This document shows, one piece after another, positions 17,101 through 23,685 of a stretch of DNA of 27,147 nucleotides. The translations under genes and the position numbers were made by a program. How positions within the stretch are numbered: position 1 is the stretch's first letter; every line of letters starts with the position of its first letter. The notes under the pieces were generated by a model. That model had not been told where the DNA came from, did no database searches, and saw only the letters and a program-made list of their open reading frames with translations. The stretch is taken from NCBI GenBank assembly GCA_002102825.1, contig DABJ01000020.1, positions 16,353-43,499 of the forward strand, given 5' to 3'. Source of the DNA: Candidatus Gastranaerophilales bacterium HUM_12. GTDB taxonomy: Bacteria > Cyanobacteriota > Vampirovibrionia > Gastranaerophilales > Gastranaerophilaceae.

Positions 17101-17908
17101 TATTTAATTCTTGCGTTCCGTTGTTTTGGATTGAAACATTACCTTTGCCGTTGTTTTTAACAAGACCTGCAATGTCAATTCCGCCATCGTTAACTGTTGT
17201 TTTAATTACGATATTTCCGTTTTGCAAACCTAGAGTATCAGCAGATTTGATATTTCCGGTATTTACAAGAGAATTAAATAAAATATCAGATGCTTTATTT
17301 GAAGTTAATATTCCTTGATTTGCAACACCTGCAATTAAAGCTCCGTGAGTACCAATAGTGGCATCTCTTCCGATAATATTGATATTGTTTGCTGCAAATA
17401 CTTTACCGTCGATTTTTACATCTGCAGTACCTTGTTGCATTTTATTTAAATCACCTTTGTATTTGTTGTTAACAAATGCGTTATATGAAGCCTGTGTTGG
17501 GGTATAAACAGATAAAGAACCAACATTTAAAACACCGCTTTCTCCAACAACCATACCGTTAGGAGAAATGAATACCGCATTTCCGTTGTAGAACTTGCCA
17601 TCTCTTACTGTGTTAACTAAACCATTAATGTTGATTGTGTTATCAACAAGGTTAACGAACTGTGATACATTGTCTTTTCCATATTTAAAAATTAAGTTTG
17701 CAATATCGCCTTTGCTTAAAGTGAAATTTTCGTATTTTCTAAAACCCATGCCTCCAATGACATCAGTTGGATTGATATTGTAAACACCATTATTTCCGGT
17801 AACTCCTGAAATATCTGATGCTAAGGCCGAAGTCATAAAAGATTGTTGAGCTAAAAAGCTGATAACAAGAGCCGTAGCAATCATTTTTCTCTTGTTTATT
17901 GATTTCAT
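14120..17908 (-). CDS. Filamentous-haemagglutinin-like beta-helix exoprotein (TpsA type)
   Basis: A 1262-aa secreted protein. The long signal peptide is probably cut after SALA (residue 30). Residues 31-200 match the haemagglutination-activity/TPS domain that engages an outer-membrane TpsB pore, with NLVDNTININGLVN, NGNAVFISPNGMVVGESGVL and later AANNINIIGRDATIG. Residues about 258-988 are parallel beta-helix coils of about 22 aa, grouped in threes (about 67 aa), with a five-unit block repeated. Residues 989-1262 are degenerate, beta-rich and Cys-free, with no autotransporter barrel, so export would need a TpsB encoded elsewhere. The start is the ATG at 17908 with GGG 9 bases upstream; a GTG at 17914 is too close to that site. 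Likely a surface adhesin; the ligand is unknown. Confidence 0.88.
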   Translation of the reverse strand: MKSINKRKMIATALVISFLAQQSFMTSALASDISGVTGNNGVYNINPTDVIGGMGFRKYENFTLSKGDIANLIFKYGKDNVSQFVNLVDNTININGLVNTVRDGKFYNGNAVFISPNGMVVGESGVLNVGSLSVYTPTQASYNAFVNNKYKGDLNKMQQGTADVKIDGKVFAANNINIIGRDATIGTHGALIAGVANQGILTSNKASDILFNSLVNTGNIKSADTLGLQNGNIVIKTTVNDGGIDIAGLVKNNGKGNVSIQNNGTQELNISGKVQNANGNVQVVDRQAGTTISGDISNNNGRLAINNNKGQLNITSKANISNKGDLRITNKGVGGQIINGNVANNGLTLISSNAGDTVINGNIQNRDGMLTIVSNGSGLEIGKNAEISNNNKIKVTNTGKNGFTMNGTIKNNGSTALTNWSGNYVIGGTIANKKGKMNLSNASSNMHITKDAVISNNGDLQIINSGKNGLTIDGKVENSSTTNVWNTKGDMNINGSIENTKGKLTVTNDGNALNVNETGRISNDKTTIITNNGIGGLNYTGSYLNSGDTIIENKAGDANLDGDLIQNTHKMVVKNSGEALNIDGTVTGQDANITVYNTGKEGMFVNGSIAATGKGDNISIINKNGNMVFGNGIVSMDKGTINIANSGNEMFLSEKSSITNKDGKVLIGNSGIGGARIDSYIENNGVTNITNKAGDLVTNAIIKNQNGKLEIVNNGNSLTVGGNAMISNNSDVKIANTGVGGMNIKGFVENNGSTAVSNWNGDMVISGKIENQDGKMNITSAKQSNGLHLTKEGQLLNNNSELYIQNTGKNGMILDGEVKNNSTTTLYNAGGNLEVNGLVQNKGELMISNRGQELVVGKDAIIQNNGKTTIRNNSIKGMTIGGTILNQNDTLNIENTAGYLNTDKDSQIINRKADINITNSSGGAMTLDGSIYNVEGDNINLKNTSTRGGIVVDENALINTQGDVNMENYGIHGIRVRGKVAANDINIGNKDSHVYLGRPNQEKTDEDVANLNALNDVTFNIENGSLLNEGSKNTLIRSNGDLTINVNNGKIGVETGTSGGGYTYGPTKDQVDTSKSINVDVNGKINAHTLDTKKTNGDYAINLASFGSDMNIDHIYADGRVLLLTDKDADGNVGSVLNASTDGTKANIQAKGLSLASSGTIGTKDNALTVNDTNYAYKSNYQAVGDVNLKALDNQYKKADVKYIISNTGDVNAEFVGSARVKDTFSGNGNVNITNRTGKMNLVNKGTTPNTTNTDTYFDFAK
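15020..15916 (-). repeat. Five-unit block, copy 2, lacking one coil
   Basis: Residues 665-963, units 6-10. Unit 9 has only coils A and B before the next type A coil, so this copy is about one coil shorter than copy 1. Correspondence with copy 1 is still visible in unit 10: GSIYNVEGDNINLKN against GSIAATGKGDNISIIN. Confidence 0.65.
15917..16933 (-). repeat. Five-unit block, copy 1, in the exoprotein gene
   Basis: Residues 326-664, units 1-5. It aligns unit for unit with the next block at an offset of about 340 residues: for example, STALTNWSG here and STAVSNWNG there, or SGKNGLTIDGKVEN here and TGKNGMILDGEVKN there. Confidence 0.7.
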
Positions 17909-17937
17909 AAACACATACCCTTTCTTTATTACTATTA

Positions 17938-17967
17938 ATTATTCATAGTTATACGTTGTTATATCAA
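17938..17967 (-). promoter_or_regulatory. Candidate promoter of the exoprotein gene
   Basis: TTGATA (17967-17962) and AATAAT (17943-17938) on the minus strand are spaced by 18 bp. A TATAAC at 17953-17948 is an alternative -10. The AAAGGGT ribosome site follows. Confidence 0.35.
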
Positions 17968-18155
17968 GTCTGAACATAAAATAATTTGTTATGTTGTTAA
18001 AAATTATTAAGTACTTTTAATATAAATCCCACATATAATAAACCACAAGAATAGGTGTTTGTAAAATAAATTTGATAGGAATAGTGAATGGTTTGTTATT
18101 GCTTAATTTTTCTTTAAAAATGTTTTTTACGCTAACAATTATTTTGATAAATACT
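17968..18155. other. Gene-free AT-rich spacer
   Basis: Between the exoprotein promoter and the tRNA terminator I see no open frame with a ribosome site, no strong hairpin and no repeat. It may hold upstream elements for the exoprotein promoter. Confidence 0.4.
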
Positions 18156-18177
18156 AAAAAAGAGCCTTACGGCTCTT
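18156..18177 (-). terminator. Terminator of the tRNA-Val gene
   Basis: On the minus strand, a perfect 7-bp stem (AAGAGCC with GGCTCTT, GTAA loop) is followed by six T. It lies 10 bases beyond the encoded CCA. Confidence 0.92.
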
Positions 18178-18186
18178 GATTTTAAA

Positions 18187-18262
18187 TGGTGGGCGTTGGG
18201 AGACTCGAACTCTCGACCCTCTCCTTGTAAGGGAGACGCTCTACCAACTGAGCTAAACGCCC
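18187..18262 (-). tRNA. tRNA-Val (anticodon UAC)
   Basis: A complete 76-nt cloverleaf including an encoded CCA end. The acceptor arms are GGGCGTT and AACGCCC, the D arm GCTC/GAGC, and the anticodon stem TCTCC/GGAGA around the loop CTTACAA, giving anticodon TAC, which reads GUA and probably other GUN valine codons. The variable loop is GGGTC and the T loop TTCGAGT. The T stem, GAGAG against CTCCC, has one A-C mismatch at position 50-64, which is unusual but tolerable. It has its own promoter and terminator. Confidence 0.95.
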
Positions 18263-18329
18263 ATTTACTACTATTTAATTTCTAGCTAATGTACTGCTCG
18301 CTTCGGTTTTAACTCCCTCCGCAAGATTT

Positions 18330-18358
18330 ATATTATCAAGAACAATTTTTAATGTCAA
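18330..18358 (-). promoter_or_regulatory. tRNA-Val promoter
   Basis: A consensus -35 TTGACA (18358-18353) with 17 bp to TAATAT (18335-18330) on the minus strand; GATAAT at 15 bp is an alternative. It predicts a 5' precursor of about 60 nt. Back-to-back with the sigma factor gene. Confidence 0.75.
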
Positions 18359-18437
18359 GTGTTTTGTTGAAACTTTTTTTTATTTCTTTCGTCTTTGTCT
18401 GTAAAGTAGGATTTATCGTTTATAGCAGGAGGAAAAT

Positions 18438-19355
18438 GTGAGTTTAAATTTGTTGAGAGAGGTTAGTTCGTACAATTATGACGAAAATACCGGCGAAGAA
18501 ATTAAGACCTTTAATTCAATTGCGCATGAAGATGATATTTTGCAATTTTATTTGAAAGAAATAGGAAAAATAAAACTTCTTAAATCTGAAGAAGAGAAGC
18601 AGTTGGGCAAACTTATTAAGGAGAAAAAAGATATTGTTGCAAAGCGAAAACTTATTCAGGCAAACTTGCGTCTGGTTGTGAGCATTGCAAAAAGATACGT
18701 TGGACAAGGTGTATTGTTCATGGATTTGGTTCAGGAGGGTTCAATAGGATTAATTAGGGCGGCTGAGAAATTTGATTATTCTAAAAATTTCAAGTTTTCA
18801 ACTTATGCGACATGGTGGATTAAGCAATCAATTATCCGAGCGATAGCAAATCATTCCAAAACAATTCGAATACCTGTTCACATGGCTGATAAAATTAGAA
18901 AATATAAATCTGCTTATGTTATTTTGTCCTCTGATTTTGGACGAGAACCGACTGAACAAGAGCTTGCTGACTTTTTGTGCGTTTCAATATCAAAGCTTCA
19001 AAAAATTAGAAATTCTATAATTTTAGAGCCGATTAGTTTGGAAACCTCAGTTACTGATGATTTGTGTCTGAGAGATTTTATTGAAGATAAGTCATGCAAC
19101 AACCCCGAAGAACAAACTAAAGATACTTTTTTGAAACTTGGCATTCCTGAATTGTTTAATGTTTTAACAGAACGAGAAAAAAGTGTAATTACTCATCGTT
19201 TTGGTATAAATTTTGAAAAACCAAAAACATTAGCTGAAGTTGGGGACATGCTTGGTTATTCAAAAGAGAGAATTAGGCAAATTGAGGAAAATGCATTAAC
19301 TAAAATGCGGAGATTTTCAAAAACTAATCACATGAGAGATTTTATTGACAATTAG
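18438..19355 (+). CDS. RNA polymerase sigma-70 family factor (group 2 type)
   Basis: Directs RNA polymerase to promoters. At 305 aa it lacks the long acidic region 1.1 of primary RpoD. It has region 1.2 (DDILQFYLKEIGKI, about 32-45), a full region 2 (NLRLVVSIAKRY, then MDLVQEGSIGLIRAAEKFDY and the melting and -10 segment STYATWWIKQSIIRAI), region 3 (IRIPVHMADKIRK), and region 4.2 with the helix-turn-helix TLAEVGDMLGYSKERIRQIE and a conserved EENALTKMR tail. The close fit in 2.4 and 4.2 suggests housekeeping-like promoters, fitting a group 2 factor as in cyanobacteria; it could also be the lineage's principal factor in short form. Translation begins at GTG with AGGAGG 5 bases upstream; the overlapping ATG at 18436 is followed at once by TGA. 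Confidence 0.9.
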   Translation: MSLNLLREVSSYNYDENTGEEIKTFNSIAHEDDILQFYLKEIGKIKLLKSEEEKQLGKLIKEKKDIVAKRKLIQANLRLVVSIAKRYVGQGVLFMDLVQEGSIGLIRAAEKFDYSKNFKFSTYATWWIKQSIIRAIANHSKTIRIPVHMADKIRKYKSAYVILSSDFGREPTEQELADFLCVSISKLQKIRNSIILEPISLETSVTDDLCLRDFIEDKSCNNPEEQTKDTFLKLGIPELFNVLTEREKSVITHRFGINFEKPKTLAEVGDMLGYSKERIRQIEENALTKMRRFSKTNHMRDFIDN

Positions 19356-19391
19356 ATATATTCATCATTCATCATTTATTATTCTAAATTC

Positions 19392-19414
19392 AAAACCGGT
19401 ATTTTGCCGGTTTT
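19392..19414. terminator. Terminator between sigma factor gene and recN
   Basis: AAAACCGG (19392-19399) pairs perfectly with CCGGTTTT (19407-19414) around a 7-nt loop, followed by TTTTTATTTA on the plus strand. Convergent genes flank it; the T-run is better for the sigma transcript. Confidence 0.85.
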
Positions 19415-19417
19415 TAT

Positions 19418-21067
19418 TTATGATAAAAGAGATTTTGCAAACTCGATTGATTGTTCATTTATTTCCCCACCTGCAAGTTCTGCTAGTGCTTTTATCTTGT
19501 TATCTCCCGTTAGAACGTAAACTTCTACTTTTGTTTCATCTTCTTGTGATTTCCTTACGTAGAAATGTTTGTCAGCTTTTGAAGCTATAATTGCTTGGTG
19601 GGTAATTACGATAACTTGATGAGATTTGCTTAATTCAACAATTTCTTCTGCAACACTTTGTGATGCTTTCCCTGAAATTCCCGTATCAATTTCATCAAAA
19701 ATAACAGTATCAATATCATCGTTTTGTGCAAATATTGATTTTATAGCAAGCATAACTCTTGAAATTTCACCACCGGAGGCAACTTTTGCAAGTGGTTTTA
19801 AATCTTCTGAAACATTTGTAGAAATCATAAATTCAACATTATCTGCTCCATTTGATGAAAGTTCTTTCGGGGTAATTCTGATTTCAAATCTGGCCTTTGG
19901 TAGTTCTAAAACGGCAAGTTTGTCTTGAATCAGTACCGACAAAACTTGTGCATAGTTTTCTCTATTCTCTGTAATTTTTGTGGCAAGTTGTGTTAATTTT
20001 TCTTTTTGCTTTTTAATCTCTTCTTCAAGCTTTTCAATGTTTTGGGTTGAAAATTCAATAGTTGAAAGTTCTTCACAGAATTCATTATAGCTTTTTAATA
20101 CAGATTCTAAAGTTCCGCCATATTTCCGTTTGAGTTTATCAAAGATAAATAATCTTTCTTGTATGTCATTTAATCTTTGTGTGTCATTTTCAAGATTTTG
20201 GCTGTAATCTCTTAAAGTTGATGAGATATCTTTTAAATTTTCAAGGGCATCAACAAATTGTTGGCTTACTTCTTCTAAAGAACTATCAAAATTCGCCGCT
20301 TTTGAGATATCCATTTTGATTTGGCTCATCGCTTCAAGAATTGAACCATCATCACCATTGATTGCCCAATACGAACTTCCGGTTAATTCCTTTAATTTCT
20401 CGGCATTTTCCAGAATTTCAAGTTCTTTATTTAATTCCTCTTCTTCATCAGCACTTTGGATATTTGCTTCTTCAATTTCATTTATCTCAAATTTTAGAAA
20501 TTCTATTTGAGATTCTGTGGCATTTGCACAATTTTTAGAGTTTTCGAATTGTTTAATCAATGCTTCATAAATTTTGAACTCATCTTTGTATTCTTTGAGA
20601 AGATGTCCATAATCCTCTTTCCCATAAGAGTCAAGAAGATTTATGTGATATTGTGGTTGAAGAAAAGTGTATGTTTGGTGTTGAGAATGGATATCGACAA
20701 ACAGAGTTCTCAAATTTTTTATTAATTCTTGGTTTACAAGTGTTCCATTTATTCTTGAACGGACAGAATTTTGGGTGATTTCTTTAGTGATAATGATTTC
20801 CGAACCAAGGTTATCAATTCCGTTTTCTTCAAATAATTTTGACAAATCATGTTTAGTATTTTCTAAAACAATTTCAATAGTTGCCTTGTCACAGCCGGTT
20901 TTGATGACATCTTTTGAAACTCGTGAAGAAAATACCAAGTCAATTGCATTCAAAAGAATACTTTTCCCGGCACCTGTTTCACCAGTAATAATGTTTAATT
21001 TGTCATCAAAGTTGGCACACAGTTCATCTATTAAAATGTAATCTTTTAGTTTTAACTGTTTAATCAT
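19418..21067 (-). CDS. recN: DNA repair protein RecN
   Basis: An SMC-like ATPase acting in double-strand break repair and recombination. The 549-aa length is typical. Walker A is GETGAGKS (29-36). The middle (about 150-370) is a charged coiled coil broken at its tip. The C-terminal head has the ABC signature VASGGEISRVMLAIKS (about 427) and Walker B with the D-loop IFDEIDTGISG (about 456), ending with the switch histidine in VITHQAIIASKADKHF. It follows the SEC-C gene by only 16 bp on the same strand. No Shine-Dalgarno is visible, although a TATAAT overlaps the SEC-C stop codon (21083-21088), so a short-leader internal promoter is possible. Confidence 0.96.
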   Translation of the reverse strand: MIKQLKLKDYILIDELCANFDDKLNIITGETGAGKSILLNAIDLVFSSRVSKDVIKTGCDKATIEIVLENTKHDLSKLFEENGIDNLGSEIIITKEITQNSVRSRINGTLVNQELIKNLRTLFVDIHSQHQTYTFLQPQYHINLLDSYGKEDYGHLLKEYKDEFKIYEALIKQFENSKNCANATESQIEFLKFEINEIEEANIQSADEEEELNKELEILENAEKLKELTGSSYWAINGDDGSILEAMSQIKMDISKAANFDSSLEEVSQQFVDALENLKDISSTLRDYSQNLENDTQRLNDIQERLFIFDKLKRKYGGTLESVLKSYNEFCEELSTIEFSTQNIEKLEEEIKKQKEKLTQLATKITENRENYAQVLSVLIQDKLAVLELPKARFEIRITPKELSSNGADNVEFMISTNVSEDLKPLAKVASGGEISRVMLAIKSIFAQNDDIDTVIFDEIDTGISGKASQSVAEEIVELSKSHQVIVITHQAIIASKADKHFYVRKSQEDETKVEVYVLTGDNKIKALAELAGGEINEQSIEFAKSLLS

Positions 21068-21083
21068 AATTTGCTATATTGGA

Positions 21084-22376
21084 TTATAAATTTGCCCCGC
21101 AGCATTTTTTGTATTTTTTACCACTACCGCAAGGACATGGGTCATTCCTTCCAATTTTTTTAGAAGTATCTATTTCAGGTTTGTTTTCGTTGTCTTCAAT
21201 GATTCCAAGAGTATTTGAGAATACTTTTGAACGATATAATACTGTTGTTGACGAGATGATTTTGTTATCAACATATCTGCGTTTATATTTTTTTAGAAGT
21301 TCATCTAAAGTGTAATTTTTTGCAAGAACAGAATTAACAATTTCCATAAAGTTCTTGTGCTTGTCTGCGACCATTCTGATTAGGTTTGCTGAGTATTTAT
21401 CATTTTCTAAGAAATACTTGATACAAGCATCATAATTAAGAATTTTTGTGTAATCTTTAACTTCAAAAATCTTGTTAAAAGTTCCATAGAACGGAATTGC
21501 ATATAAACCAAGTTCTTTATCATAAATAATACCTACATCGTAAGTTTCTTTGTGAGAAGAAAACCCTCCTAGAGAATTTTCCAGAAAATTATCGTAAGAA
21601 TTGTTGAACTCGGAAACTGCAAAATATTTGTATTCTTCAGGTTCTTTGATTAAATCTTTGTAGTCTTCTTTTTTGCCATCTTCTGCATAATCGTTGAAAA
21701 TACTGATTAAATCATCTGCGCATTTGTTTGTTGTGATAATTTCTGTAGTTCCAAAGAAATCGACAAATTTTTGATAGATTTCTGCAACATCATCTTCAAT
21801 TTCTTTTTGCTTATCAGGGTTATCCAAGTAAACAAGTTCCGGATTTTGGATAATTTTTGCAACTGCAAATCTATATGCATCATCTTTTCTTGTTGAGGGA
21901 AGTACTCCGGAAATTTCCAACAAATAGTAATCTCCATTGATATTTACAATACGAGCAATTATATAATCACCCGAGCCAATACCTCTAAATGCAGTCATTT
22001 TCATCAATGATGTAATCATATATCTACGTTCATTTACGATATTTAATAAGTCAAAACCGGTTTTAGTAACTTTTTTGATTTCAAAAACAGAAGAGATTGA
22101 GTTATTGATTGCTTCAACAATATCTTTTGTATCTTTATCAAGACCTTTTGTGTTTTCCAGATATAGTTCGGGAATACTTTTCAAATCCTCTCCAAGGTTA
22201 CGTTCAAGGATATAACTAAAACAAGCAGTTTGTAGAGGTACACCTGTTTTGGAATTTGCTCCGATAGTTCTTAAATATTCATTAAAATCTGTTTTTATCT
22301 CTTCATGGCTTTGTATAAATTCTGCGATTTGTTTAATTACGCCATTAATGCTGTCCATGCGTTCTTGGATATTCAT
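21084..22376 (-). CDS. SEC-C zinc-motif protein upstream of recN
   Basis: A 430-aa protein with a C-terminal SEC-C motif, GRNDPCPCGSGKKYKKCCG (409-427; zinc ligands C414, C416, C425, C426), as found at the end of SecA and in many stand-alone proteins. The long N-terminal part (1-405) is Lys/Asp/Glu-rich, probably soluble and mainly helical, with no motif I recognise. It is not SecA, as Walker motifs are absent. The ATG has GGGGAG 5 bases upstream. It forms an operon with recN, and a palindrome overlaps its candidate -10. The SEC-C finger suggests binding to ribosome, nucleic acid or another protein, but this is only a family-level expectation. Confidence 0.8.
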   Translation of the reverse strand: MNIQERMDSINGVIKQIAEFIQSHEEIKTDFNEYLRTIGANSKTGVPLQTACFSYILERNLGEDLKSIPELYLENTKGLDKDTKDIVEAINNSISSVFEIKKVTKTGFDLLNIVNERRYMITSLMKMTAFRGIGSGDYIIARIVNINGDYYLLEISGVLPSTRKDDAYRFAVAKIIQNPELVYLDNPDKQKEIEDDVAEIYQKFVDFFGTTEIITTNKCADDLISIFNDYAEDGKKEDYKDLIKEPEEYKYFAVSEFNNSYDNFLENSLGGFSSHKETYDVGIIYDKELGLYAIPFYGTFNKIFEVKDYTKILNYDACIKYFLENDKYSANLIRMVADKHKNFMEIVNSVLAKNYTLDELLKKYKRRYVDNKIISSTTVLYRSKVFSNTLGIIEDNENKPEIDTSKKIGRNDPCPCGSGKKYKKCCGANL

Positions 22377-22399
22377 GTCTTCTCCCCTTACTGTAATCG

Positions 22400-22439
22400 T
22401 ATTCTATTTTAGAATATAATATTTTTTCTAAAAACTCAA
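22400..22439 (-). promoter_or_regulatory. Candidate promoter and operator of the SEC-C/recN operon
   Basis: On the minus strand, TTGAGT (22439-22434) and TATATT (22418-22413) are 15 bp apart. The palindrome TATTCTA-TTT-TAGAATA (22400-22416) overlaps the -10 and the expected transcription start, a position typical of a repressor site. Confidence 0.35.
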
Positions 22440-22477
22440 TATATTAAGATATTGTAGCTAAATTTGGATTTTTTCAA

Positions 22478-22975
22478 CTAGTCGGTTAGTTTAAAATCTC
22501 CGTTCTTTTTAATATGTTCAACAAGTCCGCCATCTTTTAGCAGTTTAATCATTACAGGCGGTAATGGTTCTATTTGAATTATTGAGCCGTTTGTCAAGTC
22601 TGTGATAATTCCTTTTTCTATATCAAGTTCTAATTCATCACCATCATCAATTGCATCTGTATCACATTCAATCGCCAAAAGTCCGATATTAATTGCATTT
22701 CTGTAAAAAATTCTTGCAAAAGATTTTGCTAAAACGGCTCCAACCCCTGCAATTTTCATAATCAAAGGAGCATGTTCTCGAGATGAACCAAGTCCAAAAT
22801 TGCTACCGGCAACGACAAAATCCCCTTTTTTCATTCTAGATGCGAAAGTTTCATCGGCATCTTCCAATACGTGTTTTGCAAATTCCGGTAAATTTGATCT
22901 CAAGTGATATAGTCTTCCCGGGGCAATATGGTCTGTAGAAATATTATCTCCGAATTTGAATGCTTTTCCTTTCAT
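22478..22975 (-). CDS. leuD: LeuD-type hydro-lyase small subunit (aconitase superfamily)
   Basis: The small (swivel) subunit of a two-subunit hydro-lyase such as 3-isopropylmalate dehydratase, 165 aa, matching the short prokaryotic LeuD/HacB type. Motifs: GDNISTDHIAPGR (9-21), GSNFGLGSSREHAP (57-70), where most relatives have Cys at position 62, and SFARIFYRNAINIGL. The substrate-recognition loop after PGR reads LYHLRSNLP, unlike the YL-x-T pattern usual for LeuD, so isopropylmalate is not assured; homoaconitate, dimethylmalate or another substrate is possible. The large iron-sulfur subunit (LeuC type) is not adjacent. GGAGGAG precedes the ATG. It could share a transcript with the SEC-C gene 101 bp downstream, but that gene has its own candidate promoter. 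Confidence 0.85.
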   Translation of the reverse strand: MKGKAFKFGDNISTDHIAPGRLYHLRSNLPEFAKHVLEDADETFASRMKKGDFVVAGSNFGLGSSREHAPLIMKIAGVGAVLAKSFARIFYRNAINIGLLAIECDTDAIDDGDELELDIEKGIITDLTNGSIIQIEPLPPVMIKLLKDGGLVEHIKKNGDFKLTD

Positions 22976-23023
22976 GTAGCTCCTCCTTTTATCAATTTAA
23001 TACTATCGCAAAAACAAAATCTA

Positions 23024-23032
23024 TGCTATAAT
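23024..23032 (+). promoter_or_regulatory. Extended -10 promoter of the histidine-phosphatase-fold gene
   Basis: TGC plus TATAAT (23027-23032), with a second TATAAT overlapping just downstream (23034-23039 region, ATTATAAT). AAAGGA lies just before the ATG at 23056. Confidence 0.55.
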
Positions 23033-23055
23033 TATAATAAATAAAGGAATCGGTT

Positions 23056-23685
23056 ATGTATTTTAATAGAAAATGTAAAATAACGTTTATATGCCATGGG
23101 GCGACAATATATTCGGAAGAAGGCAGAATTTCAGAAGCAGAAAATTATCCTCCATTATCAGAGCTTGGTGTTGAAGAAATGGAAGCTTTGACTAAATACT
23201 TGAAATCAAGGGCTGTTAAAAATGATGTAATTTATACATCTCCTGCCGTTAGGACAAGACAATCAGCAATGATGATTTCAAAATTATTTAAAAAAGATTA
23301 CGTTGTTGTAGATGATTTAACATCACGACGATTAGGACAATGGAATGGTATGACAGTTGGTCAAATTCTTGAAAAATATCCTGATGGTATTCAAGATTTG
23401 TTACATCACCCGAATAAAAAGGCTGATTCTGTTGTTGAAGCTTCTGATGAGTTTGTTGCAAGGATTAAAGCTATTATTGACAGATTGGTTGAAGAAAATG
23501 TTGGTAATAGAATTATTATCGTAACCTATCCGGATGTAATTCAGGCTGCGATTTGTGGTGCTTTGGAAATTCCTGCAGATAAATTGTCTAAGATTTTTAT
23601 CAGAACAGGTAGTGCTACACAAATTACATATTTTGAAAAATGGTCAAGTTTAGTTTACTCAGACCATGTTCCATTGCAAGTTTAA
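23056..23685 (+). CDS. Histidine phosphatase superfamily protein with degraded active site
   Basis: A 209-aa protein with the phosphoglycerate-mutase/histidine-phosphatase fold. The phospho-accepting His is kept (H14), but the family's RHG reads CHG (C13). The SPAVRTRQSA helix is intact, with R66. The general-acid region, normally L-x-E-x(3)-G-x-W-x-G, reads LTSRRLGQWNG, with Ser90 in place of Glu. The second catalytic His, usually in VTHGG, is Tyr158 in VTYPDVI. With three of five key residues changed, ordinary phosphatase or mutase activity is doubtful; a regulatory or binding role, or unusual chemistry, is possible. The frame is intact, with a good promoter and ribosome site, so it is not a decaying gene. 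Its stop shares TTAA with the convergent radical SAM gene. Confidence 0.85.
   Translation: MYFNRKCKITFICHGATIYSEEGRISEAENYPPLSELGVEEMEALTKYLKSRAVKNDVIYTSPAVRTRQSAMMISKLFKKDYVVVDDLTSRRLGQWNGMTVGQILEKYPDGIQDLLHHPNKKADSVVEASDEFVARIKAIIDRLVEENVGNRIIIVTYPDVIQAAICGALEIPADKLSKIFIRTGSATQITYFEKWSSLVYSDHVPLQV

Larger units (their letters stand above)
14945..17137 (-). repeat. Beta-helix coil repeats within the exoprotein gene
   Basis: Coding repeat, residues about 258-988. Coils of 21-25 aa follow three types in strict order. Type A is N-x-G-x-x-G-x(4)-G-x(3)-N, as in NTGKNGFTMNGTIKN. Type B is N-x-x-G-x(5)-G-x-I-x-N. Type C is a coil ending in A-x-I-S-N-N. Type A coils begin at residues 326, 393, 460, 527, 593, 665, 732, 802, 868, 915 and 964. 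Confidence 0.85.

Noticed and set aside
14945..17137. DNA repeats read as a CRISPR array or tandem satellite
   Set aside because: The units are divergent at DNA level, keep the frame, vary in length and encode beta-helix coils; there are no identical repeats with unique spacers.
18436..18441. ATG as start of the sigma factor gene
   Set aside because: This ATG is followed directly by TGA in its frame; the GTG two bases on is in the sigma frame and well placed after AGGAGG.
19374..20000. Plus-strand frames of 60-100 aa opposite recN
   Set aside because: They lie antisense to conserved RecN head motifs and lack ribosome sites.
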